Part shown: positions 46,957-56,549 of the stretch, piece after piece | Layout of the letters: the number at the start of each line of letters is the position of its first letter | How positions within the stretch are numbered: position 1 is the stretch's first letter | Assembly (NCBI RefSeq): GCF_000518705.1 | Contig: NZ_JAEC01000007.1 | Location: 62,001 to 126,000 of the forward strand | Length of the DNA: 64,000 nt | DNA from: Shewanella colwelliana ATCC 39565 | Lineage (GTDB): Bacteria > Pseudomonadota > Gammaproteobacteria > Enterobacterales > Shewanellaceae | Direction of reading: 5' to 3' | Program-made: the position numbers and the translations under genes | The notes under the pieces: generated by a model | Database searches by the model: none | What the model was told of the DNA's origin: nothing | Seen by the model: the letters and a program-made list of their open reading frames with translations, nothing else

Positions 46957-47673
46957 ATGAGCGACGTTACAACCGCTGAATTTAATGAAGAGGGTAAATA
47001 CCTTCGTAAAGTGAGAAGTTTTGTCTTACGAGAAGGGCGTTTAACTAAAGGGCAAGCGGTTGCAATGGAGCAGCAGTGGCCAGTAATGGGGCTTGATTAT
47101 TCGCCTGAGCCACTCGACTTAACCCAAGTCTTTGGTCGAGAAGCCGATACGGTACTTGAGATCGGTTTTGGCATGGGCGCTTCATTAGTCGCGATGGCTA
47201 AGGCAGCACCGGAATTAAACTTCATCGGTATTGAAGTGCATAAGCCTGGAGTAGGGGCTTGTTTGGCCGAAGCCGCTGAAGCGGGGGTTACTAACCTACG
47301 GGTTTTTCATCATGATGCAATTGAGGTGTTAGAAAATAGTATTTTACCTAACTCTCTTGCAAGGGTGCAGCTGTTTTTCCCCGATCCATGGCATAAAAAG
47401 CGTCATCATAAGCGTCGTATCGTGCAGCCCGAGTTTGCTCAAATGATCCGTAATAGCCTAAAGATCGGTGGTGTATTCCATTTGGCAACAGATTGGGAAA
47501 ACTACAGTGAGCATATGTTAGAGGTGATGAGTGCGGCGCCAGGTTATATGAACCAGTCGCAGGCGGGTGATTTTGTGCCTCGTCCAGATCACCGTCCGCT
47601 AACTAAGTTTGAAGCACGTGGTCATAGGTTAGGGCATGGTGTTTGGGACTTGATGTTTGAAAGAACTGAATAA
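46957..47673 (+). CDS. trmB: tRNA (guanine-N7-)-methyltransferase
   Basis: SAM-dependent enzyme of 238 residues that makes m7G46 in tRNA. Visible are the SAM site [27 protein letters not shown], the catalytic region [16 protein letters not shown], and [13 protein letters not shown] chose the ATG at 46957 ([20 protein letters not shown]), with GAGG upstream; the frame stays open back to a TTG at 46867, but the added residues do not match the family. It is followed 30 bases later by yggL. Confidence 0.95.
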   Translation: MSDVTTAEFNEEGKYLRKVRSFVLREGRLTKGQAVAMEQQWPVMGLDYSPEPLDLTQVFGREADTVLEIGFGMGASLVAMAKAAPELNFIGIEVHKPGVGACLAEAAEAGVTNLRVFHHDAIEVLENSILPNSLARVQLFFPDPWHKKRHHKRRIVQPEFAQMIRNSLKIGGVFHLATDWENYSEHMLEVMSAAPGYMNQSQAGDFVPRPDHRPLTKFEARGHRLGHGVWDLMFERTE

Positions 47674-47703
47674 AATTAATTATTTAATAAATGGGGTATA
47701 AAC

Positions 47704-48027
47704 ATGGCAACACGTAGCCGTCGTCTTCGCAAGAAATTACGTATTGATGAATTCCAAGAATTTGGGTTTGACGTCAATTGGACTTTTAATGAATCGGTTT
47801 CTGAAGAGCAGATCGATGCAATCGTTGATCAATTTATCTTAGATGTAATCGACGCCAGAAAACTAGGTTTTCATGGTGGTGGCCATAAAGAGTGGGAAGG
47901 CATTATCGCCACCCAAACTATTGGCAAATGTACCGAAGAAGATCGTGAAGCCGTTAGTGCCTTTTGGAAACAGCAACCAACCTCTAACGTAACCGTTAGC
48001 GAGCTGTACGATATTTGGTGGAACTAA
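47704..48027 (+). CDS. yggL: YggL family 50S ribosome-associated protein
   Basis: Small protein of 107 residues (DUF469). RSRRLRKKLRIDEFQEFGF and FILDVIDARKLGFHGGGH match E. coli YggL, which binds the large ribosomal subunit. The stop codon overlaps the ATG of the glutaminase gene (TAATG), so the two are coupled. The gene order trmB-yggL matches E. coli. Confidence 0.94.
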   Translation: MATRSRRLRKKLRIDEFQEFGFDVNWTFNESVSEEQIDAIVDQFILDVIDARKLGFHGGGHKEWEGIIATQTIGKCTEEDREAVSAFWKQQPTSNVTVSELYDIWWN

Positions 48028-48940
48028 TGCCTGAAAAGGCACTGCTTGAGCAGGTGGTGGAGCAAGTTCGCCCCTGCTTGGTCAGGGGAAGGTTGCCAAT
48101 TACATTCCTGCACTTGCTGAAGTTAATCCTAATAAATTCGGTATAGCGGTTACTTCCGTTGATGGCACGACCGTTGGCGCGGGTGACTATCTCGAACCTT
48201 TCTCAATTCAGAGTATCTCAAAAGTTTTTAGCCTTACGCTGGCGCTGACTTTATATGAAGAACATGAGATCTGGTCTAGGGTTGGCAAAGAGCCTTCTGG
48301 TCAGTCGTTTAACTCTTTGGTGCAAATAGAGTTGGAACGAGGCGTTCCCAGAAATCCGTTTATTAACGCTGGCGCACTTATTATTGCGGATTTGCTTCAA
48401 GGAAGGTTAGGGGCTCCAAAACAACGCATGCTCGAAGTGGTTCGCGCACTGAGCGATAACCGCCATGTTGTCTACGATAAAAAAGTTGCAGCATCAGAGT
48501 ATCAACACAGTGCCCGAAATGCGGCCATTGCATACTTAATGAAGTCTTTTGGCAACTTTAATAATGATGTTGATAAAGTACTCAAAAACTATTTTCATTA
48601 CTGTGCTCTGCGAATGAGTTGTGCTGATCTCTCTAAAGCGATGCTTTATTTAGCTAATGGCGGTAAGAGCCTATCTGGTGACTTAATCGTATCGCCAATA
48701 CAAACTCGCAAGCTTAATGCGTTATTGGCGACATCGGGTCTGTATGACGGCGCGGGCGAGTTTGCGTACCGAGTGGGCATGCCCGGTAAGAGTGGTGTCG
48801 GTGGCGGTATTATTGCTGTGATTCCGGGCGATATGAGCGTATGTGTTTGGTCCCCAGAGCTGGACAAAAATGGTAATTCATTGGCAGGTACTGCTGCGCT
48901 AGAAATCTTATCTCAGTCCTTAGGGCGTTCTATTTTCTAA
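48027..48940 (+). pseudogene. glsA: Glutaminase gene with a one-base frameshift
   Basis: Homologue of the serine-dependent beta-lactamase-fold glutaminase (glutamine to glutamate and ammonia). The natural ATG overlaps the yggL stop and reads [16 protein letters not shown]. At CCCC (48071-48074) the frame then slips; the next frame continues [20 protein letters not shown] without a break to the end [10 protein letters not shown]. Adding one C would give a normal 304-residue protein. All key segments lie after the break: the Ser-x-x-Lys site [28 protein letters not shown] and [12 protein letters not shown]. There is no other defect, so this is either a recent inactivation, a variable C-tract or a sequence error. 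Confidence 0.85.
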
Positions 48941-49142
48941 CCTCATTCAGTGGTGATTTAGGCTAACATCTAGCAGAAGTGACCACTCTCTATTCTTTAC
49001 TTTAGAGCGATATTGGTGTTAGTTATTGTTTTTGCTTCTAATTTTAACATTGGCATGATAAGTGTACTCCTATTGTTTATATCGCATGCTGTAGTCTTAT
49101 GGAGTAATGCGGATAACAGATAAGTCATAAAGGATGATTAAA

Positions 49143-49976
49143 ATGAAAAAGACAGCCGCTTCGTTAGGATTAACCGCATTAGTATTAGCAACGACCAGTT
49201 CAGCATGGGCCCATGGTGGCGATGATGATAATCACCTCTCTTTTGGCAGTGACGGGCATCAGTGTGAAGTTTCGTTAAATTATGATGTGGCTGTAGAGCC
49301 TAAGAAACTCACCATTAGTGAATCAAAAAAAGAAGTTTACCGTATTGAACTCGGTGAGTTGTATATCGACGGTAAACAGGTGAGTTTAAATAATCAGCAG
49401 CAAGTGATTGTTAATCAATATGCTAATGAGGTTTCAGCTCAACTTCCTGAAGTTATCGATTTGGTCCATGATGCAGTCGATATTGCGTCCACAGCCGTAA
49501 GTATGGCGCTTACCCCGCTTCTCGGTGACACCAGTGGAGCCAAAATTGATGAAATGATGGCGAGTCTAAGTGACCGTATCGACAATGTTGCGTATCAACA
49601 TGGCGATAAGTTCTATTTAGGTGCGACAGAGTCTTCTTTGGAAGATACATTCGGCCAAGAGTTTGAGCAGGAGATGGAGCAATTAGTACAAAGCTCTATT
49701 GGCAACATGATGATGACGCTAGGCAGTCAGATGATGAGCGGTGATGGTGATTCATTTGAGCAGAAAATGGAGTCATTCGCGGCTAAAATGGACAATGTGG
49801 GGAAAGACATTGAGGTTCAGTTGGAACAACAATCTGCAGATCTTGAAGCGAGAGCGGACAAGCTGTGTGATAACTTTCAACAGCTGGTGGCATTAGAAAC
49901 GAAACTCCGTGCCCAAGTTCCAGAGTTAGATAAGTACCCATTAATTAAAGCACCGAAGCAACAACTGCTTGAATAG
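49143..49976 (+). CDS. yggN: YggN-family periplasmic protein (DUF2884)
   Basis: Secreted protein of 277 residues with a signal peptide (cut after SSAWA) and a His/Asp-rich mature start (HGGDDDNHLSFGSDGHQCEV). The DUF2884 features are YRIELGELYIDGKQVSL, a helical middle part rich in Gln and Glu, and DKLCDNFQQLVALE. The function is unknown. I chose the ATG at 49143, 9 bases after AAAGGA; an ATG three codons earlier is too close to it. E. coli also has yggN just after trmB-yggL. Confidence 0.88.
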   Translation: MKKTAASLGLTALVLATTSSAWAHGGDDDNHLSFGSDGHQCEVSLNYDVAVEPKKLTISESKKEVYRIELGELYIDGKQVSLNNQQQVIVNQYANEVSAQLPEVIDLVHDAVDIASTAVSMALTPLLGDTSGAKIDEMMASLSDRIDNVAYQHGDKFYLGATESSLEDTFGQEFEQEMEQLVQSSIGNMMMTLGSQMMSGDGDSFEQKMESFAAKMDNVGKDIEVQLEQQSADLEARADKLCDNFQQLVALETKLRAQVPELDKYPLIKAPKQQLLE

Positions 49977-50024
49977 TTTATACGTGTAACACTCTCCCTG
50001 TTAGGTTTAACCAACCAGCAATTT

Positions 50025-50056
50025 CCCTACACTTTCCTTGGGTGTAGGGCTTTTTT
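50025..50056 (+). terminator. Terminator after yggN
   Basis: CCCTACAC pairs with GTGTAGGG around a 9-base loop and is followed by CTTTTTT. The rest of the gap up to 50329 is AT-rich and shows no gene. Confidence 0.82.
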
Positions 50057-50329
50057 CGTTACAGATCTCCGCAGTTCAGCGATTACTTTTCCTCTTTTAT
50101 TAAGAGCGTGTATAGTAGCTAAAAAATAGGTATTAGAATCAAAGTGCAAATCTTTGGTATACTTGTAAAAAATAATAACAATGCTGACGAAATTTCGATT
50201 TAGAAATGGGCACCAGTCTGACTCTACTCTTAGAAAAATCATTAATTGTCAAAGAAGTGCTTTTAGTACATTAACTCTTTGATTTATAATTAGTATATAT
50301 AGGGTCGCAAACACCTTAAGGCTATTCAA

Positions 50330-51271
50330 ATGTTAGAACTTTTAGAACCTATTGCAATTTTTACTCATGTTGCTCGTGCGGGGAGCTTCAGTTCCGCTGC
50401 GCGAAAGTTGGGGATATCTAAATCTAAGGTTAGTACTCAGGTGGCTGATTTAGAGCATAAGTTAGGTGTTCAACTTATCCAGCGTACCACGCGTAGTTTG
50501 AGTTTAACTGAGGCTGGGCAGCTGTTATATGCTCAGGGAGAGGAGCTTCTTCGCGATGCAGAACAAGCGGTCGCTAGCGTCCATAATCTCAATGATGCGA
50601 CCCGAGGTGTGCTGAAAGTCGGCATATCACAGTCTTTTGGTACCATGCACATCATTCCGGCGTTGCCTGAGTTTATGGCAAAGCACCCTGAACTTGAGTT
50701 GCAGGTCAGCCTGTTAGATCACAAAGTCGATGTCGTTAGTGAAGGCTTAGATCTGTTATTAACCATGTCTGAGCAACTTCCACTGGGGATGGTGGCTCGA
50801 CCGCTGATGAAGTGCCAGTTTTTGTTAGCGGCTTCACCTGAATATGTCGCTAAGCATGGCTATCCAGATCGTCCAGAGCAATTGGTTGACCATAACTGTT
50901 TGGTGTACCAAGGTGAGTGGCATGAGCACAGTGTGTGGCAGTTTAAAAAGGGCGATGACTATTGTGAAATAGGGGTTGCCGGTAACTTTAGGGTTGATAA
51001 CGCACCAGCATTAAAGTCTGCAGCAGTAAGTGGCCTTGGTGTTGTCTATCTTGCCAGCTATTTGTTAGAAGATGAGATAGACAAAGGCACCTTAGTGCCG
51101 TTGCTACCAGAGTGGCAGTTAACTCATCATCTGCCTTTACAAGCAGTCTATCCTCGTAGAAAGCATTTGGCGCCTAAGGTCAGTGCATTTATCGACTTTA
51201 TTAAAGACCATATTGGTTCACCACCCTATTGGGATGCCCCTTATGCATCGCTTTACGCTCAAAGAAAGTAG
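50330..51271 (+). CDS. LysR-family transcriptional regulator
   Basis: DNA-binding protein of 313 residues. The N-terminal HTH is IFTHVARAGSFSSAARKLGISKSKVSTQVADLEHKLG (split over two helices), followed by a substrate domain with VLKVGISQSFGTMHIIPALPEFM and LKSAAVSGLGVVYLASYLLED. It resembles the CrgA/DhcR-like group. LysR regulators often control a divergent neighbour, but none is here: yggN lies in the same direction. Its target is unknown. Confidence 0.92.
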   Translation: MLELLEPIAIFTHVARAGSFSSAARKLGISKSKVSTQVADLEHKLGVQLIQRTTRSLSLTEAGQLLYAQGEELLRDAEQAVASVHNLNDATRGVLKVGISQSFGTMHIIPALPEFMAKHPELELQVSLLDHKVDVVSEGLDLLLTMSEQLPLGMVARPLMKCQFLLAASPEYVAKHGYPDRPEQLVDHNCLVYQGEWHEHSVWQFKKGDDYCEIGVAGNFRVDNAPALKSAAVSGLGVVYLASYLLEDEIDKGTLVPLLPEWQLTHHLPLQAVYPRRKHLAPKVSAFIDFIKDHIGSPPYWDAPYASLYAQRK

Positions 51272-51372
51272 ATGGTGAGCAACAATAAACTGTTCCTAAC
51301 TTAAATTGTTGGTCAATTAACAATCAATGAGTTATCTAAAAGTTAAAAACATTGTTTTGTTTTAGAGACGAT

Positions 51373-51409
51373 AAGCCCGAAAATTTAACATTCTCGGGCT
51401 TTTTCTTTT
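51373..51409 (+). terminator. Terminator after the LysR gene
   Basis: AAGCCCGA pairs with TCGGGCTT around a 13-base AT-rich loop and is followed by TTTCTTTTT. Confidence 0.8.
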
Positions 51410-51687
51410 TATTACAGCTACTTGTATAATTTTTGTTATTTCTTAAATCAATGGCTTATTTAGCTTGGGCTAATAATTAAAAACAATTCACGTTGCAGTT
51501 CGTTCTTAATTTAATACAATGGTTGCAGTTGATTTGGGATAACCTGAAACAGATAAGTTAGTTAAGAATGACCCCTCTTAATTTAGCTTATTCGGGTTGG
51601 CGTTACTGCAATCTTGATTCAATGCTGGCAACGGTTTAAGAACTAAAACAATGCTAGCCTTAAAACCATCATCCTAGTTTTGGTTTA

Positions 51688-51716
51688 CCCCAGCAAATTC
51701 TGCTGGGGTGATTTTT
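51688..51716 (+). terminator. Orphan terminator-like hairpin
   Basis: CCCCAGCA / TGCTGGGG with loop AATTC is followed by TGATTTTT. It lies 280 bases after the LysR terminator, with no coding frame between them. Confidence 0.55.
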
Positions 51717-51836
51717 CTTCGCACTACTCTCATTTCAGTGTTCTCTAAAAGTCATTAATTTGATTGATTTTCCAGCGTGTAGCGACATTTTTTACTCAAA
51801 GTGTGAGTAGCCCAATTTGCACTAGGCTGATTGGAA

Positions 51837-51872
51837 ATACAACAAAACCACCTTGCGGTGACTTTGTTGTAT
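51837..51872 (-). terminator. Terminator after the DUF885 gene
   Basis: A long stem ATACAACAAA-(A)-CCACC / GGTG-(A)-CTTTGTTGTAT with loop TTGC begins 11 bases after the stop codon. It lacks a long pure T-run. Confidence 0.65.
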
Positions 51873-51882
51873 GTAGGCTAAA

Positions 51883-53733
51883 TTAAGAGGCGTTATTAGG
51901 TTGTGCCCACTGCATTATCTCTTGTTCAAGAACATCCAATGGTAAAGGCCCGTTTTTGAGCAGTAAGGTGTGGAACTGGCGTATATCAAACTTGTTGCCC
52001 ATAGCTTGTTTAGCTTGCTCTCTAATGGACAAAATCTTCAACATACCGACTTTATAGGCCGTCGCTTGAGATGGCATCACAATATGGCGTTCGACCATTT
52101 TTACCGCATCAGATTTAGCATTTGGCGTATTCTCAACGTAATAGTTGATGCCTTGCTCTCGGGTCCACTGCTTGGCGTGGATGCCTGTATCGACCACAAG
52201 TCTGCATGAACGCCATAGTTCCATCGCTAAACGGCCAAAATCTGAGTAGGGGTCTTGATAAAGTCCCATCTCTTTAGGAAAGAATTCACTGTATAAGCCC
52301 CAGCCTTCGATATAGGCGGTATAGCCACCAAATTTTCTGAACTTAGGGACATTTTCGAGCTCTTGAGTGATAGCAATTTGCATATGGTGACCCGGGGTTC
52401 CTTCATGGTAGGCCAGTGCTTCCATTTGATACTTAGGCATAGCTTCCATGTCGTAGAGGTTCGCATAATAGGTACCAGGACGACTGCCGTCGGGTGATGG
52501 TTGGTTATAGAAAGCTTTGCCTGCAGATTTTTCTCGAAATGCTTCGACACGCTTAACGATCATGGGAGCTTTGGGCTTAACGTAGAACACTTCATCAAGC
52601 CGAGATGAGATGTTATCGATGAGAGCTGTGGCGTCATTCAGGTAGGCGTCACGGCCCTCATCTGAAGCTGGGTAGTAAAACTGCTTATCTTCGCGCATAT
52701 ATTTAAAGAAGGCTTGCAGATCGCCCTCAAAATTGACCTGCTTCATAATTGCTCGCATCTCTTGATGGATACGGGCAACCTCTGCTAAGCCAAGTTTATG
52801 TATCTGTTCTGCTGTCATTGACGTCGTAGTGGTTCTAGCTAAGGCATTATCGTAAAAGGCTTTGCCCTCTTTAAAGCGCCATACACCATCGAGCGTTCCT
52901 GCGCGTTGTTCAAGATTGCCAATGTAACTAATCAGTCTATTATAAGCTGGCAGCACTTTGTTACTTAGTGCTTGTTTGGCTTGGCTTAATAGTTGCTGTT
53001 TTTTATCAGCACTGGCATCGAGTTTATCTACTTTACGTTGAAAGTCAGCCCATAATGCGCTGTCTTTTTGGCTATCAAAGGGAGCTCCGCTGATGATGTT
53101 GCGGCTGTCAGATAGTACATGAGTAAAGACGAATTTAGGCGCAATAATGCCAGCGGCAGCCCGCTCTTCCAATGCTTGTTGAAGTTGTTCTAAATATTTG
53201 GGTACCCCATTTAACCTACTGATATAGGCGATCGCATCATCGATTGAGCCAATCTGGTGCTGATTAATTAGGAATGAAGCCACCATTGAATGGCCACCAT
53301 ACATCTGGTTGACCGGGTAGTTATAAAGCCGCCACTTAAAATCTTCTAGGCTCTGCTCGATTTTTTGAGTGAGCAGGTCATAACTCAGTTTGGTTTGAAC
53401 ATCTAACTTATCGCGGTTTATCTCTGCCAGAAGTTGTAAATGCTTTTGCTCTCTTTGCTGCGAAGCTTTATCAGCGGCGGCCCCACGCTCATCCCATTTG
53501 CCATAATCAGTCTTAATGCCTAAGTGAGTTTGGCGAATAGGGCTTGCCATCACGTTTTCCATGAATATGGCTTCAAATAGTTGGTTTGCTTTCTCTGATT
53601 CTTTAGCGCTAACTTGCATCGTTGGCTCAGTCGGACTCATCACAGATGTAGAGAGTGGGGTTGCGAAAATGGAGCTGCTGATGAGTGTTGAGAAGGTAAG
53701 CGCAAGTATTGTTGTTTTTGTTTTTATTGGCAT
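51883..53733 (-). CDS. DUF885 family protein, putative zinc peptidase
   Basis: Secreted protein of 616 residues with a signal peptide (MPIKTKTTILALTFSTLISS..., cut near FATP). The DUF885 fold has a thermolysin-like HExxH variant HEGTPGHH at residues 443-450, followed by GGYTAYIEGWGLYSE, where a downstream Glu could complete the metal site. It probably acts as a periplasmic metallopeptidase or carboxypeptidase; the substrate is not known. It is a single gene with its own terminator. The ATG at 53733 lies after AGATCTCAT without a strong Shine-Dalgarno sequence. Confidence 0.87.
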   Translation of the reverse strand: MPIKTKTTILALTFSTLISSSIFATPLSTSVMSPTEPTMQVSAKESEKANQLFEAIFMENVMASPIRQTHLGIKTDYGKWDERGAAADKASQQREQKHLQLLAEINRDKLDVQTKLSYDLLTQKIEQSLEDFKWRLYNYPVNQMYGGHSMVASFLINQHQIGSIDDAIAYISRLNGVPKYLEQLQQALEERAAAGIIAPKFVFTHVLSDSRNIISGAPFDSQKDSALWADFQRKVDKLDASADKKQQLLSQAKQALSNKVLPAYNRLISYIGNLEQRAGTLDGVWRFKEGKAFYDNALARTTTTSMTAEQIHKLGLAEVARIHQEMRAIMKQVNFEGDLQAFFKYMREDKQFYYPASDEGRDAYLNDATALIDNISSRLDEVFYVKPKAPMIVKRVEAFREKSAGKAFYNQPSPDGSRPGTYYANLYDMEAMPKYQMEALAYHEGTPGHHMQIAITQELENVPKFRKFGGYTAYIEGWGLYSEFFPKEMGLYQDPYSDFGRLAMELWRSCRLVVDTGIHAKQWTREQGINYYVENTPNAKSDAVKMVERHIVMPSQATAYKVGMLKILSIREQAKQAMGNKFDIRQFHTLLLKNGPLPLDVLEQEIMQWAQPNNAS

Positions 53734-53857
53734 ATGAGATCTTCCGTCTGTTAATGCCTGTTATCCTAATAAAGCTAGCGGTTAATTATTTGATCTAAGT
53801 GTTAGAAAATGTTTCTGCGCGCCTAATCTCACTGCTAAGGCGCGTAGTTTTTGGAGG

Positions 53858-54997
53858 TCAATCACAAAAGTAAGAAAGTAGCTCATTAACAAACATGGTG
53901 CCTTTGGGGGTCAATTGCCAGTGTTTTTCGGCAATGGCAACCAGCCCTCTATCAGCGGCTTTTTCCATGCCAAGGGTCAACATGTCAGCGGATAACCCTG
54001 TTCGCACTTCAAATTCAGTTTTAGGGATGGGTGACATTAACCTAAAGCGATTCATCAAATACTCAAGCGCTCGGTCTTCCTCTAAAACCTCTGTTTTTTC
54101 GAACAGATACTGATCTGCCGCTAAATAGCCTTTTGGATGTTTAATCTTGACGGTTCGCACAATTTGTTGGCTTTCTGTTAGGGTAATTTTACCGTGAGCG
54201 CCACAGCCTATGCCGATGTAGTCTCCAAATTGCCAGTAGTTCAGGTTGTGTTGACATTGATAACCGGGTTTAGCATACGCAGAGATTTCATACTGCTGGT
54301 AACCCAATTGAGCAAGACGTTGTTGTCCCTGCTCATAGATATGCCATAGCGCCTCATCATCTGGTAATTGTGGAGGCTTAGAGTGAAACAGGGTGTTTGG
54401 TTCAATCGTTAATTGATACCAAGATAGGTGGGGAGGGGCTAAGCCCGCAGCGGTTTCAATGTCGGCCATCGCCTCTTCAAAGCTTTGGTTGGGTAAGCCA
54501 TGCATTAGATCGAGATTGAAGCTGTTATAGTTTGCCGCTTGTGCTTTAGCTGCTGCAATTTCCGCTTCGCTTTTGTCGTGAATACGCCCCAGCAAATTGA
54601 GCTTATCACTGGAAAAACTCTGTACACCAATCGATAAGCGTGTGACCCCTGCAGCGCGATAGGCAGCAAAATCATCATGCTCTAATGTGCCTGGGTTGGC
54701 TTCCATGGTGATCTCTATGTCACCCTCAAAACCAATTTGTGCTTTAGCGCCTTCAAGAATCGCTTGGATCTGTTTGGCATCGAAAAGTGAAGGCGTACCA
54801 CCACCAATAAAAATAGAGTGCAGTTTACGTCCTTGAACATAATCGGCATCTTGGCGAAGATCCTCTAATAGTGCGTCAACATAAGCCTGCTGAGGCAACT
54901 CACCATTTTGACCATGGGAGTTAAAGTCACAGTAGGGGCATTTTTGAACGCACCAAGGTATGTGGATATAGAGGCTGAGTGGTGGCAGTGTGAGCAT
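53858..54997 (-). CDS. hemW: Radical SAM haem chaperone HemW
   Basis: Protein of 379 residues, formerly called a CPO-like HemN. It inserts haem into target proteins. The radical-SAM cluster motif CVQKCPYCDF is near residue 16, GGGTPSLF near residue 66, and GVQSFSSDKLNLLGR follows. The HemN C-terminal domain includes LNYWQFGDYIGIGCGAHG. HemW lacks the extra cysteine upstream typical of true HemN, and this protein does too. The first base of its ATG is also the last base of the rdgB stop (TAATG on the minus strand), so it is coupled to rdgB. Confidence 0.95.
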   Translation of the reverse strand: MLTLPPLSLYIHIPWCVQKCPYCDFNSHGQNGELPQQAYVDALLEDLRQDADYVQGRKLHSIFIGGGTPSLFDAKQIQAILEGAKAQIGFEGDIEITMEANPGTLEHDDFAAYRAAGVTRLSIGVQSFSSDKLNLLGRIHDKSEAEIAAAKAQAANYNSFNLDLMHGLPNQSFEEAMADIETAAGLAPPHLSWYQLTIEPNTLFHSKPPQLPDDEALWHIYEQGQQRLAQLGYQQYEISAYAKPGYQCQHNLNYWQFGDYIGIGCGAHGKITLTESQQIVRTVKIKHPKGYLAADQYLFEKTEVLEEDRALEYLMNRFRLMSPIPKTEFEVRTGLSADMLTLGMEKAADRGLVAIAEKHWQLTPKGTMFVNELLSYFCD

Positions 54998-55599
54998 TAG
55001 CCTAAAATACCTTTAGATTTCATTTCGCTTAACAGAAGTTGCATTGCTTTACCGCGGTGACTTAGTGCATTTTTCTCATCGCTGCTGAGCTCTGCTGCGC
55101 TGCATTGGTGTCCTTCCGGGATAAATATCGGATCGTAACCATGACCATTACCGCCTTTAGGTGCGAAACCTATTGAACCTTCCCAGGCCGCTTGGCAAAT
55201 AATTGGAGTCGGGTCATCGCTGTGGCGCATATAAACTAAGATACACTGAAAGCGTGCGCTGCGTGGCTCAGGACTCTCTTTTAACGCATCGAGTAATTTA
55301 TTGTAGTTATCGCTATCTTTGGCATTCTCTCCGGCATAGCGAGCAGAATAGATGCCAGGTGCGCCACCCAATAAATCAACTTCTAATCCAGAGTCATCAG
55401 CAATGGCTGCAAGACCAGTCACTTGGGCAGCATGGCGAGCCTTAATAATCGCATTCTCGACAAATGTTGTACCAGTTTCAGGTACCTCTTCGACATTGAA
55501 TTGACTTTGAGGCAGTACTTCAATGCCAAATTGCGCCAAAATCTCTGAGAACTCTTTGAGTTTTCCTTTGTTGCCACTTGCTAAGACTATTTTATTCAT
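54997..55599 (-). CDS. rdgB: dITP/XTP pyrophosphatase
   Basis: House-cleaning enzyme of 200 residues that hydrolyses dITP, XTP and ITP. Signatures are IVLASGNKGKLKEFSEIL at the start, ADDSGLEVDLLGGAPGIYSARYAG in the middle and GHGYDPIFIPEG with SHRGKAMQLL at the end. It is the central gene of the rdgB-hemW pair, with yggU and yggT upstream, as in E. coli. Confidence 0.96.
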   Translation of the reverse strand: MNKIVLASGNKGKLKEFSEILAQFGIEVLPQSQFNVEEVPETGTTFVENAIIKARHAAQVTGLAAIADDSGLEVDLLGGAPGIYSARYAGENAKDSDNYNKLLDALKESPEPRSARFQCILVYMRHSDDPTPIICQAAWEGSIGFAPKGGNGHGYDPIFIPEGHQCSAAELSSDEKNALSHRGKAMQLLLSEMKSKGILG

Positions 55600-55737
55600 T
55601 AGGGTTCACCATGGGTGGGCTAAATATGGGCGCAATCATACCCAAGCAAGATGGTAAACGGTAGAGGGGAGGGCGTTTTTACTTAGGCTTTTTGTTGACC
55701 TTGATAAAACCGCCCTGTTTAAACATGATTTTCGATA

Positions 55738-56172
55738 TTAATCGACATAGAATTTTTGTTTAAACTTCAGCTGAGTATTTAGCTTTTTGCCATATTTGAT
55801 GGCGAGCTGAAAGTTGATCTCTTGGTCATCGCGATAAGGTACTTCGGCAATATAATAGATAGCGTCCCCCTCTCTAATCTCTCTAAAAATAAGGTTTATA
55901 CGCGCGTCCAGTAGATTGTTGGCAAGGCCTGAAATCTCAACAGGGATAGCGGGATTACCGTCTACGCTAGTATCAAGTACAGATACATTGATGATACCTG
56001 TGTAGCTACTACGCTTGATTCCGTATGTTTTAGCTATGCTAGGTGTGATAAAAGTACTACCAATCGCTACATAGTGGATGTCGTAAATTCCAACGCTCTG
56101 TTTTTGTTCTGCGGACGCCATACCAGTCATCACAAGGGATAACAGTATTGCGCATAAAATGGAACGGATCAT
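55738..56172 (-). CDS. DUF4426 periplasmic protein
   Basis: Secreted protein of 144 residues with a signal peptide (cut after GMASA). The mature part reads HYVAIGSTFITPSIAKTYGI and SSYTGIINVSVLD and is predicted to be mostly beta strand; it matches the DUF4426 family, which has no known function. It lies between yggU and rdgB, a place where this family is common in gammaproteobacteria. GAGCTC with AGGAG sits just before the ATG. Confidence 0.87.
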   Translation of the reverse strand: MIRSILCAILLSLVMTGMASAEQKQSVGIYDIHYVAIGSTFITPSIAKTYGIKRSSYTGIINVSVLDTSVDGNPAIPVEISGLANNLLDARINLIFREIREGDAIYYIAEVPYRDDQEINFQLAIKYGKKLNTQLKFKQKFYVD

Positions 56173-56258
56173 TGTGAGCTCCTGGTCACTGGATTACTGT
56201 TTTCAGTATAGTTAGTTATGCTTAATATAACGCTTTGAAGATTATTTTCTTACAATAT

Positions 56259-56549
56259 TCATGTCATTAACGCGGCAACTTCAGCTGGAATAAGCTTGGG
56301 AGACAATACTTTTATCTGTTTGTGCCGCCCTAAAGCGCCTTTTTCAATAATGATATGGCTTTTAGGTACCTTAAACATCTTAGCTAGCAATTTACTCAAG
56401 TGAGCATTAGCCTTGCCATCAATGGGAGGCGCAGTGATAGCGACTTTGAGTTCGTCACCATGGGGACCAATAATTTGGTCCCGGCTGGCTTTAGGTTGAA
56501 TATATAATTTAAGCAGCAGGTCTCCATGCTGCTCAATGACTAAACCCAT
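56259..56549 (-). CDS. yggU: YggU family protein (DUF167)
   Basis: Small protein of 96 residues. [25 protein letters not shown] is cut over two strands and is followed by [19 protein letters not shown], the DUF167 hallmark; the function is unknown. I chose the ATG at 56549 because it overlaps the yggT stop as TAATG; a longer frame from 56564 would begin inside yggT. Confidence 0.93.
   Translation of the reverse strand: MGLVIEQHGDLLLKLYIQPKASRDQIIGPHGDELKVAITAPPIDGKANAHLSKLLAKMFKVPKSHIIIEKGALGRHKQIKVLSPKLIPAEVAALMT

Larger units (their letters stand above)
51272..51836. other. Long gap between lysR and the DUF885 gene
   Basis: About 565 bases, strongly AT-rich, with no supported gene. Two plus-strand terminator-like hairpins lie in it (51373-51409 and 51688-51716). 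The second has no gene in front of it. Confidence 0.5.

Noticed and set aside
48027-48940. Programmed ribosomal frameshift in the glutaminase gene
   Set aside because: The CCCC site has no slippery heptamer, no clear stimulatory hairpin or Shine-Dalgarno-like element, and glutaminases are not known to use frameshifting.
50027-50242. A 71-codon minus-strand frame between yggN and the LysR gene
   Set aside because: It overlaps the yggN terminator, has no ribosome site and shows no protein-like pattern.
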